DNA of 64,000 nt. It comes from Verrucosispora sioxanthis (GTDB lineage: Bacteria > Actinomycetota > Actinomycetes > Mycobacteriales > Micromonosporaceae). The notes beneath the pieces are model-generated. The model saw only the letters and a program-made list of their open reading frames with translations, was not told the origin of the DNA and searched no databases. The DNA lies in NCBI RefSeq assembly GCF_010560025.1, contig NZ_SAIY01000004.1:186001-250000 (forward strand). Reading direction: 5' to 3'. Made by a program: the position numbers and the translations under genes. Below are positions 52,338 through 61,729 of the stretch, in pieces (the stretch's first letter is position 1; every line of letters starts with the position of its first letter).

Positions 52338-53019
52338 CGCGACGACGAGACGGGCCGGCGGCCGCCACGGTAGACCGTGGCGTGCCGTCGGCGCCGCCGT
52401 CGTCGTCCTGCTCGCCATGATGGGTTCCGGACTCATCGGCGCGTCGCTGAAGACCACCGACGCCGCGCGCCCACCACAGCCCGTGGCCGGTACGAGCGAC
52501 CGGTCCCCCCACGGCCCGTTCGCCGAAGCCGACCTCGACGCGCGGCGGGTACCCACCGGACTCCCCCGGGCCGCGCCCACCAGGATCGACATCCCCCGCA
52601 TCGGAGTCCGCGCCGGCATCATGGCGCTCGGCACCAACCCCGACGGCACCGTCCAGGTGCCCCCGCTCGACCAGGCGCTGCTCGCCGGGTGGTACGAGCC
52701 CGGCCCTAGCCCGGGCGAGCCGGGCAACTCGGTCATCGTCGGACACGTCGACTCGGCCGCGATCGGTCCCGCCGTCTTCTTCTCCCTCGGGGCCCTGCAA
52801 CCCGGCGACACCCTAAGCGTGGAACGCGCCGATGGCCGGACGGCCACCTTCCGGGTGGACTCGGTGGCCTCGTACCCGAAGGACGCCTTCCCCACCGAGC
52901 AGGTGTACGGCCCCAGCGACCGGCCGGGCCTGCGGGTGATCACTTGCGGCGGCCAGTTCGACGAGGCGACCGGCGACTATCCCGAAAACGTGATCGTCTT
53001 CGCCTCACTGATCCCCTGA
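52321..53019 (+). CDS. class F sortase
   Basis: A 232-residue transpeptidase anchored by one N-terminal helix (about 22-42). The sortase barrel has RIDIPRIGVRA, catalytic His142 in VGHVDS and catalytic Cys209 in VITCGG. The sequence after Cys (FDEATGDYPENVIV) fits class F sortases; I could not place the catalytic Arg with confidence. Class F enzymes of actinobacteria attach or process surface proteins, but their substrates are poorly known. ATG 52321 overlaps the surface protein gene by 17 bases, so the two are translationally coupled and probably functionally paired. Confidence 0.85.
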   Translation: MSSRPDATTRRAGGRHGRPWRAVGAAVVVLLAMMGSGLIGASLKTTDAARPPQPVAGTSDRSPHGPFAEADLDARRVPTGLPRAAPTRIDIPRIGVRAGIMALGTNPDGTVQVPPLDQALLAGWYEPGPSPGEPGNSVIVGHVDSAAIGPAVFFSLGALQPGDTLSVERADGRTATFRVDSVASYPKDAFPTEQVYGPSDRPGLRVITCGGQFDEATGDYPENVIVFASLIP

Positions 53020-53058
53020 CCCTGACCCTGACCCGCCCCCCGCCACGCCACGCCACGC

Positions 53059-53129
53059 CGATCATGCAGTTGTGGCACCGAACATAAGCCGTGTCTCCAC
53101 ACGTTCGGGGCGCCACAACTGCATGATCG
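53059..53129. repeat. intergenic nested palindromic element
   Basis: Perfect 18-bp arms (53059-53076 and 53112-53129, reading CGATCATGCAGTTGTGGC inward) enclose an inner pair CCGAAC/GTTCGG (53078-53083 and 53103-53108) and a central GTGT/ACAC hairpin. It lies between the convergent sortase and glutamate dehydrogenase genes. It may act as a terminator, but its elaborate shape resembles a dispersed repeat (REP-like) and I recall similar sequences in Micromonosporaceae genomes. Confidence 0.75.
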
Positions 53130-53144
53130 CGGTGGCGGGGTGGG

Positions 53145-56100
53145 TCAGGTGGCGGCGGAGGTGCGGACCAGGGTACGGATCTGGCGCAGCAGGACCGACA
53201 GAGCCGCCAGGTCCGCGCGGGACTCGTCGAACTCGCCCATCGCCCGTTCGGCGCGGTGGATCGAGGTGGCGTTCGACTGCTCCCACTGCTGTACCCGCTC
53301 CTGCGGCGACAGGTCGCCCGGCGTGGAGTCCAGCACCTCCGCGGTGAGCGCGGCGAGCGCGGCGTACAGGTCGTACCGCAGCGCCATCCGCGCGAGCGTC
53401 TGCCACCGGTCCTCGCGCGGCAGCAGGGAGATCTTCGACAGCAGCGAGTCCACCCGGAACCGGTCGGAGAGCACGAAGTAGACCGAGGCGACCTCGCCGA
53501 CGTCCCGCCCGGTGCCGGTGGCGGTCTCCACCACGTCCAGCAGGCCGAAGCTGTACATCAGCCGGGTACTGCGCTCGGCCAGCTCACGCGGCACCCCACG
53601 CTCGGTCATGGAGTCGATGTGGGCCGCGATCGACTCACGCTCGCTGCCGTAGAAGAGCGTCTCCATCCGGGGCAGCAGCCGGGCGATCCCGTCCCGCAGT
53701 CGGGCGATCTCCGCCGGCACGTCGATCGGCGAGCGGCGGTTGGTCACCAGCCACCGGACCGCCCGGTCGAGCAGACGTCGGGTGTCCAGATAGACGTTCG
53801 TCTGCAACTCCGGATCGATCCGGTTGTCCAGCGCCTCGACCTCGTCCCACAGCTCGCGCAGTCCGAAGACCTCACGGACCACCACGTACGCCCGGATCAC
53901 GTCCGCCGCCGTGGCGGCGGTCTCCTCCACCACCCGGAAGACGAAGGAGATCCCACCCCGGTTGATCGCCTCGTTGACCAGCACCGTGGTCACGATGTCG
54001 CGACGCAACCGGTGCCGCTCCATCCGGTCGGCGAACCCCTGCCGCATCGGCGTCGGGAAGTAGTTGACCAGCACCTCACCGGTCCACTCCTCGTCGGGCA
54101 GCGCGTCGGTGAGGATCTCCTTCTCCAGGGCGATCTTCACGTACGCCAACAGCACGGCGAACTCCGGCGCGGTCAGCCCGGACTCGGTGCGTACCGCCAG
54201 CTCCTCGTCCGGCGGCAGTGCCTCCAACGACCGGTCCAGCACCCCGGCGCGCTCCAGCTCCGTGATCATCCGGCGGTGCACCGGAAGCAGCGAGGTGGCC
54301 TGCGCCTGGGAGTTGTTGATCGCCCGGGCCTGGTCGTAGTTGTCCCGCAGCACCAGCTCCGCGACCTCGTCGGTCATCCGGGCGAGCAGCTCGTCCCGCT
54401 CGGGAATGGTCAGCTCGCCGTCGGCGACCGCGGTGTTCAGCAGGATCTTGATGTTCACCTCGTGGTCGGAGCAGTCCACCCCGGCCGCGTTGTCGATGAA
54501 GTCGGTGTACATCCGGCCGCCCGCCTGGGCGTACTCGATCCGGCCGTGCTGGGTGAAGCCGAGGTTGCCACCCTCACCGACCACCCGGCAGCGCAGGCTG
54601 CGACCATCCACCCGGATCGCGTCGTTGGACTTGTCGCCGACCTGGGCGTTGGTCTCGCTGGACGCCTTGACGTAGGTGCCGATGCCGCCGTTCCAGAACA
54701 GGTCGACAGGCGCGGTGAGGATGGCCTTCATCAGCTCCTGCGGGCTCAACTGGTCGACGTCGTCGTCGAGCCCGAGCACGGCACGGACCTGTGGTGAGAT
54801 CGGCACCGACTTCGCCGTACGCGGATAGATCCCACCACCGGCCGAGATCAGCTCGGCGTTGTAGTCCTCCCAGGTGGACCGGGACAGCTCGAACAGCCGC
54901 TTCCGTTCCGCGTACGAGGTGGCCGGGTCCGGGTCCGGGTCCAGGAAGATGTGCCGGTGGTCGAAGGCGGCCACCAGCCGGATGTGCTCCGACAGCAGCA
55001 TGCCGTTGCCGAACACGTCACCGGACATGTCGCCGACTCCGACCACGGTGAAGTCCTGGCTCTGGGTGTCGTGCCCCATCTCCCGGAAGTGCCGCTTGAC
55101 CGACTCCCACGCGCCGCGGGCGGTGATGCCCATCTTCTTGTGGTCGTAGCCGGCCGAGCCGCCGGAGGCGAAGGCGTCGCCCAGCCAGAAGTTGTGTGCC
55201 GTCGAGATCTCGTTGGCGGTGTCGGAGAAGGTCGCGGTGCCCTTGTCCGCCGCCACCACCATGTACGGGTCGTCGCCGTCGTGGCGGACCACGTCGTCGG
55301 GCGGCACGATCTCACCGGCCACGATGTTGTCGGTGACGTCCAGCAGCGCCGAGACGAACTCCTGGTAGCAGGTCACCGCCTCGTCCCGGTCACCCGGCTT
55401 CTGCTTCAGCACGAAGCCGCCCTTGGCACCCACCGGCACGATGACGGCGTTCTTCACCATCTGTGCCTTGACCAGGCCGAGCACCTCGGTACGGAAGTCC
55501 TCCCGCCGGTCGGACCAGCGCAGGCCGCCCCGGGCCACCGGCCCGAACCGCAGGTGCACGCCCTCGAACCGGGGCGAGTACACGAAGATCTCGAACTTCG
55601 GTCGGGGCGCGGGCAGCTCGGGTATCGCCTGCGGATCGAGCTTGAACGCCACGTACGGCTTCGGTCGCCCACCCACCGGCCGCTGGTAGAAGCTGGTCCG
55701 CAGGGTGGCCTGGATCAACGAGAGGTACGAGCGCAGGATCCGGTCCTGGTCGAGGCTGGCCACGTCGTCGAGCGCGGTACGGATCTCGGCCACCAGCTCG
55801 GCACCACGTCGCTGGCGCTGCTCGGCGGCGACCGGGCCCGGCTCGAACCGCGCCTCGAACAACTGCACCAGCAGCGTGGCCAGGTGCGGGTACGCGATGA
55901 AGGTCGACTCCATGTAGTCCTGTGAGAAGACCGTGCCGGTCTGCCGCAGGTACTTCGCGTACGCCCGCAGCACCACCACCTGGCGCCAGGTCAGCCCGGC
56001 GAGCAGCACCAGCTCGTTGAAGCGGTCCACCTCGGCCTCGCCGCGCCACGCCGCCGCGAAGGCGTTCTCCACGTGCGGACGCACCTCGGCCAGTTCCTGG

Positions 56101-58199
56101 TGCCCCTCGGGCAGTCGTAGCCCGAAGTCGTACAGCCAGATCCGGCCGTCGACCCGCTCCACCTCGTACGGGTGCTCGTCGACCACCTTCACGCCGAGCG
56201 AGTGCAGCACCGGCAGCACCGCCGAGAGCATCATCGGCTCGCCGTAGCGGTACACCTTGAACCGCACGTCCATCGACTCGTCGACGTCCGGACCCCGGCC
56301 ACCGGCACGCGGCGCCAGCTGCTTGCGGAACAGGTGCATCTCCAGCTGGCCGGGCTCCTCCAGCAGCTCCAGCTTGGCCAGGTCCTTCATCGCCTCGTAC
56401 GGCGTGTGCCCGTCCTTGTAGCCCTCCGGGAACGCGTCGGCGTACCGGCCGAACAGGTGCTTGGCCTGCTCGTCGCCGAGCTTGCGTTCCAGCACCAGCC
56501 GGTAGTCGTCGTCCCACAACCGGGTGGCGTCGGCCAACTCCTCGGCCAGCAGGTCGGCGTCGATGTCGCCGGGCGGGCTCGTCGGATCGGTACGCACGAT
56601 GAAGTGCACCCGGGCCAGCATCGACTCGGTCACCCGGGTGGTGTAGTCCACCCCGACACCGTTCAGCTCACGCAGCAGGATGTCCTGCATCCGCAGCCGG
56701 TTCTGGGTGGTGAACCGGTCCCGGGGCAGATAGATGAGGCAGGAGATGAACCGCCCGTACGCGTCCCGGCGCAGGAAGACCCGCAACTGCCGACGACCGG
56801 CCATCCGCAGCACCCCGATGACCGCGTGGTACAGGTCGTCGGTCTTGATCTGGAACAGCTCGTCGCGCGGGTACGTCTCCAGGATCTGCATCAGATCCTT
56901 GCCGGAGTGGCTGCGCAGGCTCAGGCCCGACCGGTCCAGCACCTCGGCGACCTTGCGCCGGACCACCGGCAACTCCTGGACGCTGGTCCGGTACGCGGCG
57001 GTGGAGAACAGGCCCAGGAAGCGACGTTCGCCCACCACCTCGCCGCTCTCGTCGAAGATCTTGAAGCCGATGTAGTCGAGGTACGCCGAGCGGTGCACGG
57101 TGGCCCGCGAGTTCGCCTTGGTGATGATCAGCAGACGCTTCTCGGTGACCTTCTCGTGCGCCTCCGGCGTCATCGAGGACAGCGCCCGCGCCTCCGGCGA
57201 GTCCTGCCGCAGGATGCCCAGCCCGGTGCCGAGCACCGCCTCCAACGCCGGCCCGTCCTCGGCCGAGTTCGGCACCAGCCGGTACTCCCGGTAGCCGAGG
57301 AAGGTGAAGTGGTCGTGCGCGAGCCAGCGCAGCAGCTCGACCGAGTCGGTGATGTCCTTCTCCGGCACCGGTGGCCGGTTGTCACTGGTCCGCGCGGCGG
57401 CCAACTCGTCGGCCAGGGCGAGGGCGCGCTGGCGCATCTTCGGCCAGTCCTCGACGGCCTCCCGCACGTCGGTCAGCACCCGCTGCAACTCCCGGCGCAG
57501 CTTGTCCCGCTCCTCCGGGTCACGGACCGGGTCGATCTCGATCCGCATCCAGCTCTCGACCAGGTCACCGGAGATCGCGTCGTCCGGTTCCACGTCGGCG
57601 GCGACCTCGACCAGCCGCCCCAACGGCTCCCGACGCACCACGACCAGCGGGTGCACGAGCAGGTGGACGTCCAGATGATGGGTGTTGAGCAGGGCGGTCA
57701 CCGAATCGACCAGGAACGGCATGTCGTCGGTGACGATCTCGATGACGCTGTGGTGCTGCTCCGCGTCGGGCGAGTGGATCCGCAGCTTCAACTCGCCCGG
57801 CACCCGCTGCCGGGCGAGCTCCCGGTGCGCCCGGGCGGCGTCGAGCATCTCCTCGGCGGTGAACCCGATCAGTTCCTCGTCCGGCGCGAACCGCCAGAAC
57901 CTGCCCACCAGGGTCGCCGCGTCGTGGTCGTCGCCGGCAAGCGACACGGCCTGGGCCACGAGTCGCTCGGCGTTGGGCACCGGCTCGTCGAACTCGGCGT
58001 CCTCCGCGTCGTCGGCGAGCGCCTCCGGCGGCAGTCCCAGATCGTAGAGGGTGTCGATGCTCGAACCGGTCATTCCGGTCGCACCTGTGTCTAGCCGACC
58101 GAAACCGTCCCCGTCGGTCGCCGTGTCGAAACTGTCGTCCCGGCCGGTGTCAACCTGCCGGAGGTCGGGTTCCGGTTTGATCGCCGGACGCCGGTCCAT
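53145..58199 (-). CDS. gdh: NAD-dependent glutamate dehydrogenase, large (180-kDa) type
   Basis: A 1684-residue enzyme of the large bacterial NAD-GDH family first described in Streptomyces clavuligerus. It has N-terminal ACT-like regulatory regions. The central catalytic part has RFGPVARGGLRWSDRREDFRTEVLGLVKAQMVKNAVIVPVGAKGGF and DFTVVGVGDMSGDVFGNGML. A helical C-terminal domain follows. It deaminates L-glutamate to 2-oxoglutarate and ammonia, using NAD, mainly in amino-acid catabolism. ATG 58199 is chosen because GGGGAG lies 9 bases before it; a GTG at 58208 is too close to that site. A hairpin lies just before the ribosome site. Confidence 0.95.
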   Translation of the reverse strand: MDRRPAIKPEPDLRQVDTGRDDSFDTATDGDGFGRLDTGATGMTGSSIDTLYDLGLPPEALADDAEDAEFDEPVPNAERLVAQAVSLAGDDHDAATLVGRFWRFAPDEELIGFTAEEMLDAARAHRELARQRVPGELKLRIHSPDAEQHHSVIEIVTDDMPFLVDSVTALLNTHHLDVHLLVHPLVVVRREPLGRLVEVAADVEPDDAISGDLVESWMRIEIDPVRDPEERDKLRRELQRVLTDVREAVEDWPKMRQRALALADELAAARTSDNRPPVPEKDITDSVELLRWLAHDHFTFLGYREYRLVPNSAEDGPALEAVLGTGLGILRQDSPEARALSSMTPEAHEKVTEKRLLIITKANSRATVHRSAYLDYIGFKIFDESGEVVGERRFLGLFSTAAYRTSVQELPVVRRKVAEVLDRSGLSLRSHSGKDLMQILETYPRDELFQIKTDDLYHAVIGVLRMAGRRQLRVFLRRDAYGRFISCLIYLPRDRFTTQNRLRMQDILLRELNGVGVDYTTRVTESMLARVHFIVRTDPTSPPGDIDADLLAEELADATRLWDDDYRLVLERKLGDEQAKHLFGRYADAFPEGYKDGHTPYEAMKDLAKLELLEEPGQLEMHLFRKQLAPRAGGRGPDVDESMDVRFKVYRYGEPMMLSAVLPVLHSLGVKVVDEHPYEVERVDGRIWLYDFGLRLPEGHQELAEVRPHVENAFAAAWRGEAEVDRFNELVLLAGLTWRQVVVLRAYAKYLRQTGTVFSQDYMESTFIAYPHLATLLVQLFEARFEPGPVAAEQRQRRGAELVAEIRTALDDVASLDQDRILRSYLSLIQATLRTSFYQRPVGGRPKPYVAFKLDPQAIPELPAPRPKFEIFVYSPRFEGVHLRFGPVARGGLRWSDRREDFRTEVLGLVKAQMVKNAVIVPVGAKGGFVLKQKPGDRDEAVTCYQEFVSALLDVTDNIVAGEIVPPDDVVRHDGDDPYMVVAADKGTATFSDTANEISTAHNFWLGDAFASGGSAGYDHKKMGITARGAWESVKRHFREMGHDTQSQDFTVVGVGDMSGDVFGNGMLLSEHIRLVAAFDHRHIFLDPDPDPATSYAERKRLFELSRSTWEDYNAELISAGGGIYPRTAKSVPISPQVRAVLGLDDDVDQLSPQELMKAILTAPVDLFWNGGIGTYVKASSETNAQVGDKSNDAIRVDGRSLRCRVVGEGGNLGFTQHGRIEYAQAGGRMYTDFIDNAAGVDCSDHEVNIKILLNTAVADGELTIPERDELLARMTDEVAELVLRDNYDQARAINNSQAQATSLLPVHRRMITELERAGVLDRSLEALPPDEELAVRTESGLTAPEFAVLLAYVKIALEKEILTDALPDEEWTGEVLVNYFPTPMRQGFADRMERHRLRRDIVTTVLVNEAINRGGISFVFRVVEETAATAADVIRAYVVVREVFGLRELWDEVEALDNRIDPELQTNVYLDTRRLLDRAVRWLVTNRRSPIDVPAEIARLRDGIARLLPRMETLFYGSERESIAAHIDSMTERGVPRELAERSTRLMYSFGLLDVVETATGTGRDVGEVASVYFVLSDRFRVDSLLSKISLLPREDRWQTLARMALRYDLYAALAALTAEVLDSTPGDLSPQERVQQWEQSNATSIHRAERAMGEFDESRADLAALSVLLRQIRTLVRTSAAT

Positions 58200-58215
58200 C
58201 GGTGCCACTCCCCTC

Positions 58216-58235
58216 GACCCACAACGCTGTGGGTC
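58216..58235 (-). promoter_or_regulatory. hairpin in the 5' leader of the glutamate dehydrogenase gene
   Basis: GACCCACA and TGTGGGTC form an 8-bp stem with a 4-base loop directly before the ribosome site of the GDH gene and just after the predicted transcription start (TAGGCT at 58253-58248 on the minus strand). It may be an operator or an mRNA element. Confidence 0.35.
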
Positions 58236-58247
58236 ACTCTGCCGCCA

Positions 58248-58253
58248 AGCCTA
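58248..58253 (-). promoter_or_regulatory. putative -10 element of the glutamate dehydrogenase gene
   Basis: TAGGCT on the minus strand fits TANNNT and predicts a leader of about 42 bases. No convincing -35 box. Confidence 0.35.
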
Positions 58254-58422
58254 GGCCGACCGATCGGTTCCTCCGTCGGCGGACCACCGGCCGGACGTCC
58301 GGATCTCCGACGCCGTCCTTTCACCCGTTGCGGTACGAGGTTCGACCGGGTTCGGAGTACCCCGCCTGATGTTGTTCATCACACCGTCACGAGACCGTCT
58401 TTTCACCTGACCAGGCCCGACC

Positions 58423-58452
58423 GGGACAGTGGCCGGTGCTTCGGCGTACTAG
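58423..58452 (+). promoter_or_regulatory. putative promoter of the penicillin-binding protein gene
   Basis: GGGACA (58423-58428) and TACTAG (58447-58452) are 18 bases apart. The predicted leader of about 27 bases contains the AGGAGG ribosome site before ATG 58486. Confidence 0.35.
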
Positions 58453-58485
58453 CGTGCGGAGCAGCCGACCAGGAGGAAGCACCAG

Positions 58486-60441
58486 ATGTACGTTCCGCGC
58501 CGACACCGCCGCAGTCGGTCGTCACTGACCATCGCCGCCACCTGCCTGGTGGCAGCGGCCAGCCTGGTCGCCTGTTCCGGTGAGGACGGCCCGCAGCGCA
58601 CCGTCGACGCCTTCCTCGACGGTTGGCGCAAGGGCGACCTGAACGCGGTCGGCTTCGTCGACCCGACCGGCGCGAAGATCCCCGCCGGCACGGTCGTCCA
58701 GGAGATCCGGGAGCTTTCCGGCGAACTCGTCGACGCGCCGCTCGCGCTGACCCGCCAGGGTGATCCCGAGGTGGTCCGGAACACCGCCACCGCCAGCATC
58801 CGGGCGGAGTGGACGCTACCGGGCGGGACGACCTGGGCGTACGACCGGCCGGTGCGCCTGACCCAGGGCCGCGACGACCAGTGGCAGGTCATCTGGGAGC
58901 CGCAGATCGTCCAGGAACAGCTCACCCGTGGCGACCGGCTGGGGCTGCGGCGGGACCGGGCGAGCAGGGCCACCGTGCTCGACGGTGCCGGCGAGCCGAT
59001 CGTGGCGCCCCGCGACGTGGTCCGGGTGGGCTTGCGGCCCAGCGAGGTGACCGACGTCAAGGCCACGGTCCGCGAGTTGGACGCCGCGTTCCGCGCCATC
59101 CGGCCGGTGATCACCCCGCCGGTCGACCTGTCGGATCTGCCGAAGCGGCTGAAGGAGGCGAAACCGGACGCGTTCGTCGAGGTGGTCACCCTGCGCGACG
59201 AGGCGTACCGACAGATCAAGTCCCGGATCCACCCCCTGCCCGGGACGAAGTTCCCGACCGACAAGCTGGACCTCGCACCCACCCGCGAGTTCGCCAGGGC
59301 GGTGCTCGGCACCGTCGACCCCGCGTACGCCGAGGACCTCGCCAACCATCCCGACCGCTACTCCCCCGGGGACCTCGTCGGTCACGGTGGGCTGCAGGGC
59401 CGCTGGGACGAACGGTTGCGCGGCGTACCGGGTCTGACCGTCGTCGTGAACCGGGCCGGGCCGGACGGCACCGTCGAGTCGACCGGCACCGAGGTGTTCC
59501 GCAGCGAACCCCGCCCCGGCCAGCCGGTTCGTACCACCCTCGACGTGGCCACCCAGAACGCCGCGGACCGGGCGCTGCGCGCGGAACGCCGGCGGGCCGC
59601 CCTGGTGGCCGTACGGATCACCGACGGTGCCGTGCTCGCCGCGGCCAACGGTCCCGGTGCGGCCGGGGAGAACCTGGCCTTCACCGCGCAGGTACCACCC
59701 GGCTCGACCTTCAAGATGGTCAGCGCGTTCGGGCTGATCGAGCGAGGCGCGGTCACCCCCGACACCACCGTCGCCTGCCCGAAGCGGTTCGTCGTGGACG
59801 GGCGTTCCTTCAAGAACTCCGACGACTTCGCCCTCGGCGAGGTGCCGTTCCGCACCGACTTCGCCAAGTCGTGCAACACCGCCTTCGCCGCGCTCGCCCC
59901 CCAACTGGGCGCGGACGGTCTGGCCGCCGCCGGACGCACCCTGGGTCTGGAAGGCGAGTGGGGCGACCTGGGCCTCGACGCGTTCACCGGCAAGGTCTCG
60001 GCGAACGGCGGCGCCACCGAACAGGCCGCCGCGGCGATCGGCCAGGGCACCACTGTGGTCAGCCCGCTGGCCATGGCGGCGGCGACCGCGGCGGTGGCCC
60101 GGGGCAGGTTCCTGCCACCGCAGCTGCTCGTGGAACCCGCGCCGGAACGGGCCGCCGAGCCAGGGCCACAGTTGAAGCCCGAGGCGGTCACGGCCGTCCA
60201 GGACATGATGCGCGAGGTGGTCACCAGCGGCTCCGGCACCGCCCTGCGGGACGTGCCGGGTGAGCCGGTGCACGGCAAGACCGGCACCGCCGAGTACGAC
60301 GACAACCCGGAGAACACCCACGCCTGGTTCGTCGGCTGGCAGGACGACGTCGCGTTCGCCGTCTTCGTCGAGAAGGGCGGCTCGGGCAGCGGCACCGCGG
60401 TACCGATCGCCGAGCGCTTCCTCCGTGCCCTGGCCGACTGA
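58486..60441 (+). CDS. class B penicillin-binding protein with NTF2-like (MecA_N) domain
   Basis: A 651-residue lipoprotein or anchored transpeptidase. The signal segment ends in lipobox SLVAC (Cys30). Residues about 35-145 form an NTF2-like MecA_N domain (TVDAFLDGWRKGD), about 150-340 a dimerisation domain, and about 350-651 the transpeptidase. Active-site motifs are Ser407-x-x-Lys410 (STFK), Ser462-Cys-Asn (SCN) and Lys598-Thr-Gly (KTG). It cross-links peptidoglycan outside the membrane. The MecA_N domain is shared with beta-lactam-tolerant PBP2a-type proteins but is common in actinobacteria and does not by itself imply resistance. ATG 58486 follows AGGAGG. Confidence 0.95.
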   Translation: MYVPRRHRRSRSSLTIAATCLVAAASLVACSGEDGPQRTVDAFLDGWRKGDLNAVGFVDPTGAKIPAGTVVQEIRELSGELVDAPLALTRQGDPEVVRNTATASIRAEWTLPGGTTWAYDRPVRLTQGRDDQWQVIWEPQIVQEQLTRGDRLGLRRDRASRATVLDGAGEPIVAPRDVVRVGLRPSEVTDVKATVRELDAAFRAIRPVITPPVDLSDLPKRLKEAKPDAFVEVVTLRDEAYRQIKSRIHPLPGTKFPTDKLDLAPTREFARAVLGTVDPAYAEDLANHPDRYSPGDLVGHGGLQGRWDERLRGVPGLTVVVNRAGPDGTVESTGTEVFRSEPRPGQPVRTTLDVATQNAADRALRAERRRAALVAVRITDGAVLAAANGPGAAGENLAFTAQVPPGSTFKMVSAFGLIERGAVTPDTTVACPKRFVVDGRSFKNSDDFALGEVPFRTDFAKSCNTAFAALAPQLGADGLAAAGRTLGLEGEWGDLGLDAFTGKVSANGGATEQAAAAIGQGTTVVSPLAMAAATAAVARGRFLPPQLLVEPAPERAAEPGPQLKPEAVTAVQDMMREVVTSGSGTALRDVPGEPVHGKTGTAEYDDNPENTHAWFVGWQDDVAFAVFVEKGGSGSGTAVPIAERFLRALAD

Positions 60442-60480
60442 GCGGCTGAGAGCGCGCCGGCCGGCGGCGGTCGTGCGGGG

Positions 60481-61659
60481 TCAGGCGGCCGGCCCGCCAG
60501 TGGCGGTCGCCGGACGAGTGGTCTCCGTCGAGACACCTGAGCCGCCCAGGTCGTCATCGGCGAGGTCATAGTCAGCCGGGCCACCGTCGGCCACGTCTGC
60601 GCCGCTCGCGGCCCCGTCGTGGACCTGACCGTGGTCGACCGGTGCCGGTGAGTCCGGTGGTCCGAACTGATCGGTGCTCCGGCGCGGGCCGGGAGTGGGA
60701 GTGGAAGCAGGCGTCCGCTCGGCACGCAGCCGGGAGGGCGCCGAGCCGGGGGCGGTCACCGGGCGCAGGCCGGACACCACGGTGTTGACGATCTCCGCGG
60801 CGTACGCGCCGTCCGGGTCGTAGTCGGGGTCGAAGACGGTCAGCTCGACGCCGAGGCAGTGCGGGGTGTCGACCAGACCGGCGAGCAGGATCTCCAGCTC
60901 GGCGAAGGCGATGCCACCCGGGTCGGGCGCGTCGACCGCCGGCATCACGGCGGGGTCGAGCACGTCCACGTCGACGTGCACCCAGTAGCCGGCGCAGTCG
61001 GCCAGTTGCTCGTGCGCCCACTGGGCGGTACGCGCCGCGCCCTCGGCGCGCAGCGCCGGCACCGGTCGGGTGATGATCCCGGCGGCCTGCAGGTCGAGCC
61101 GGTACTCGTCCTGGGCACGGATGCCGAGCACCACCACGTCGACGTCCCGGAAGTAGGGTCGCCGTCCCTCGATGCCCGCCAGGTCGGCCTGGCCCCGACC
61201 GGTGACCAGAGCTAGATCCTCACCGGCCGCCGCACCCACGTACGAGGCGTTGCCGGGGTGCCGGAAGTCGGAGTGGCCGTCGACGAAGACCAGCCCGATC
61301 CGGCCACCCACCGCCTCGCCGAGGCGGTGCATGGCCAGCGCCGAGCCGAGCAGGATCGAGCAGTCACCGCCGAGGACCACCGGAAACTCGCCCCGGTCGA
61401 TGATCGCGCCGATCCGGTCGGCCAGTGCCGCCGAGTAGTCGGCGATCTCCCGCGCGTGGCAGACGCCGTCGCCGGGTCGCCAGTCACCGGCGTCGTAGCG
61501 GGGCGGGGTCAGGCAACCAGCGTCACGGGCACGCAACCGGGGCAGCAGCCCCTGGTCCCGGAGCGCACCGGGTGCCTTTCCGCAGCCTGGCACGGAGGTG
61601 GGCGTCGGCGGGCGCAGGCCGAGGTTGCTCGGCGCGTCGAGGACGGCGATCCGGCGCAA
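60481..61659 (-). CDS. arginase/agmatinase-family ureohydrolase-like protein
   Basis: A 392-residue protein with the ureohydrolase fold. Metal-binding motifs are GGDCS (97-101), DGHSD (127-131) and HVDVDVLDP (228-236). The first motif has Cys100 where arginases have His. TTG 61659 is used as start (GGGAG 6 bases upstream), giving RRIAVLDAPSNLG as the first strand; no ATG or GTG is near. The last about 85 residues are a low-complexity Pro/Thr/Asp tail. It may hydrolyse a guanidino or formimino compound. Follows the YbbN-like gene on the same strand. Confidence 0.8.
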   Translation of the reverse strand: MRRIAVLDAPSNLGLRPPTPTSVPGCGKAPGALRDQGLLPRLRARDAGCLTPPRYDAGDWRPGDGVCHAREIADYSAALADRIGAIIDRGEFPVVLGGDCSILLGSALAMHRLGEAVGGRIGLVFVDGHSDFRHPGNASYVGAAAGEDLALVTGRGQADLAGIEGRRPYFRDVDVVVLGIRAQDEYRLDLQAAGIITRPVPALRAEGAARTAQWAHEQLADCAGYWVHVDVDVLDPAVMPAVDAPDPGGIAFAELEILLAGLVDTPHCLGVELTVFDPDYDPDGAYAAEIVNTVVSGLRPVTAPGSAPSRLRAERTPASTPTPGPRRSTDQFGPPDSPAPVDHGQVHDGAASGADVADGGPADYDLADDDLGGSGVSTETTRPATATGGPAA

Positions 61660-61729
61660 TATGGGCTCCCGTCCTCTCGGTGTGGAGGCGGGCCGGCGAC
61701 ACGCCGGCCCGCGCTGGCGTGGCAGGTAC

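Noticed and set aside
58486..60441. Beta-lactam resistance determinant because of the MecA_N domain
   Set aside because: This domain occurs in many ordinary actinobacterial class B penicillin-binding proteins and there is no linked resistance or mobile gene.
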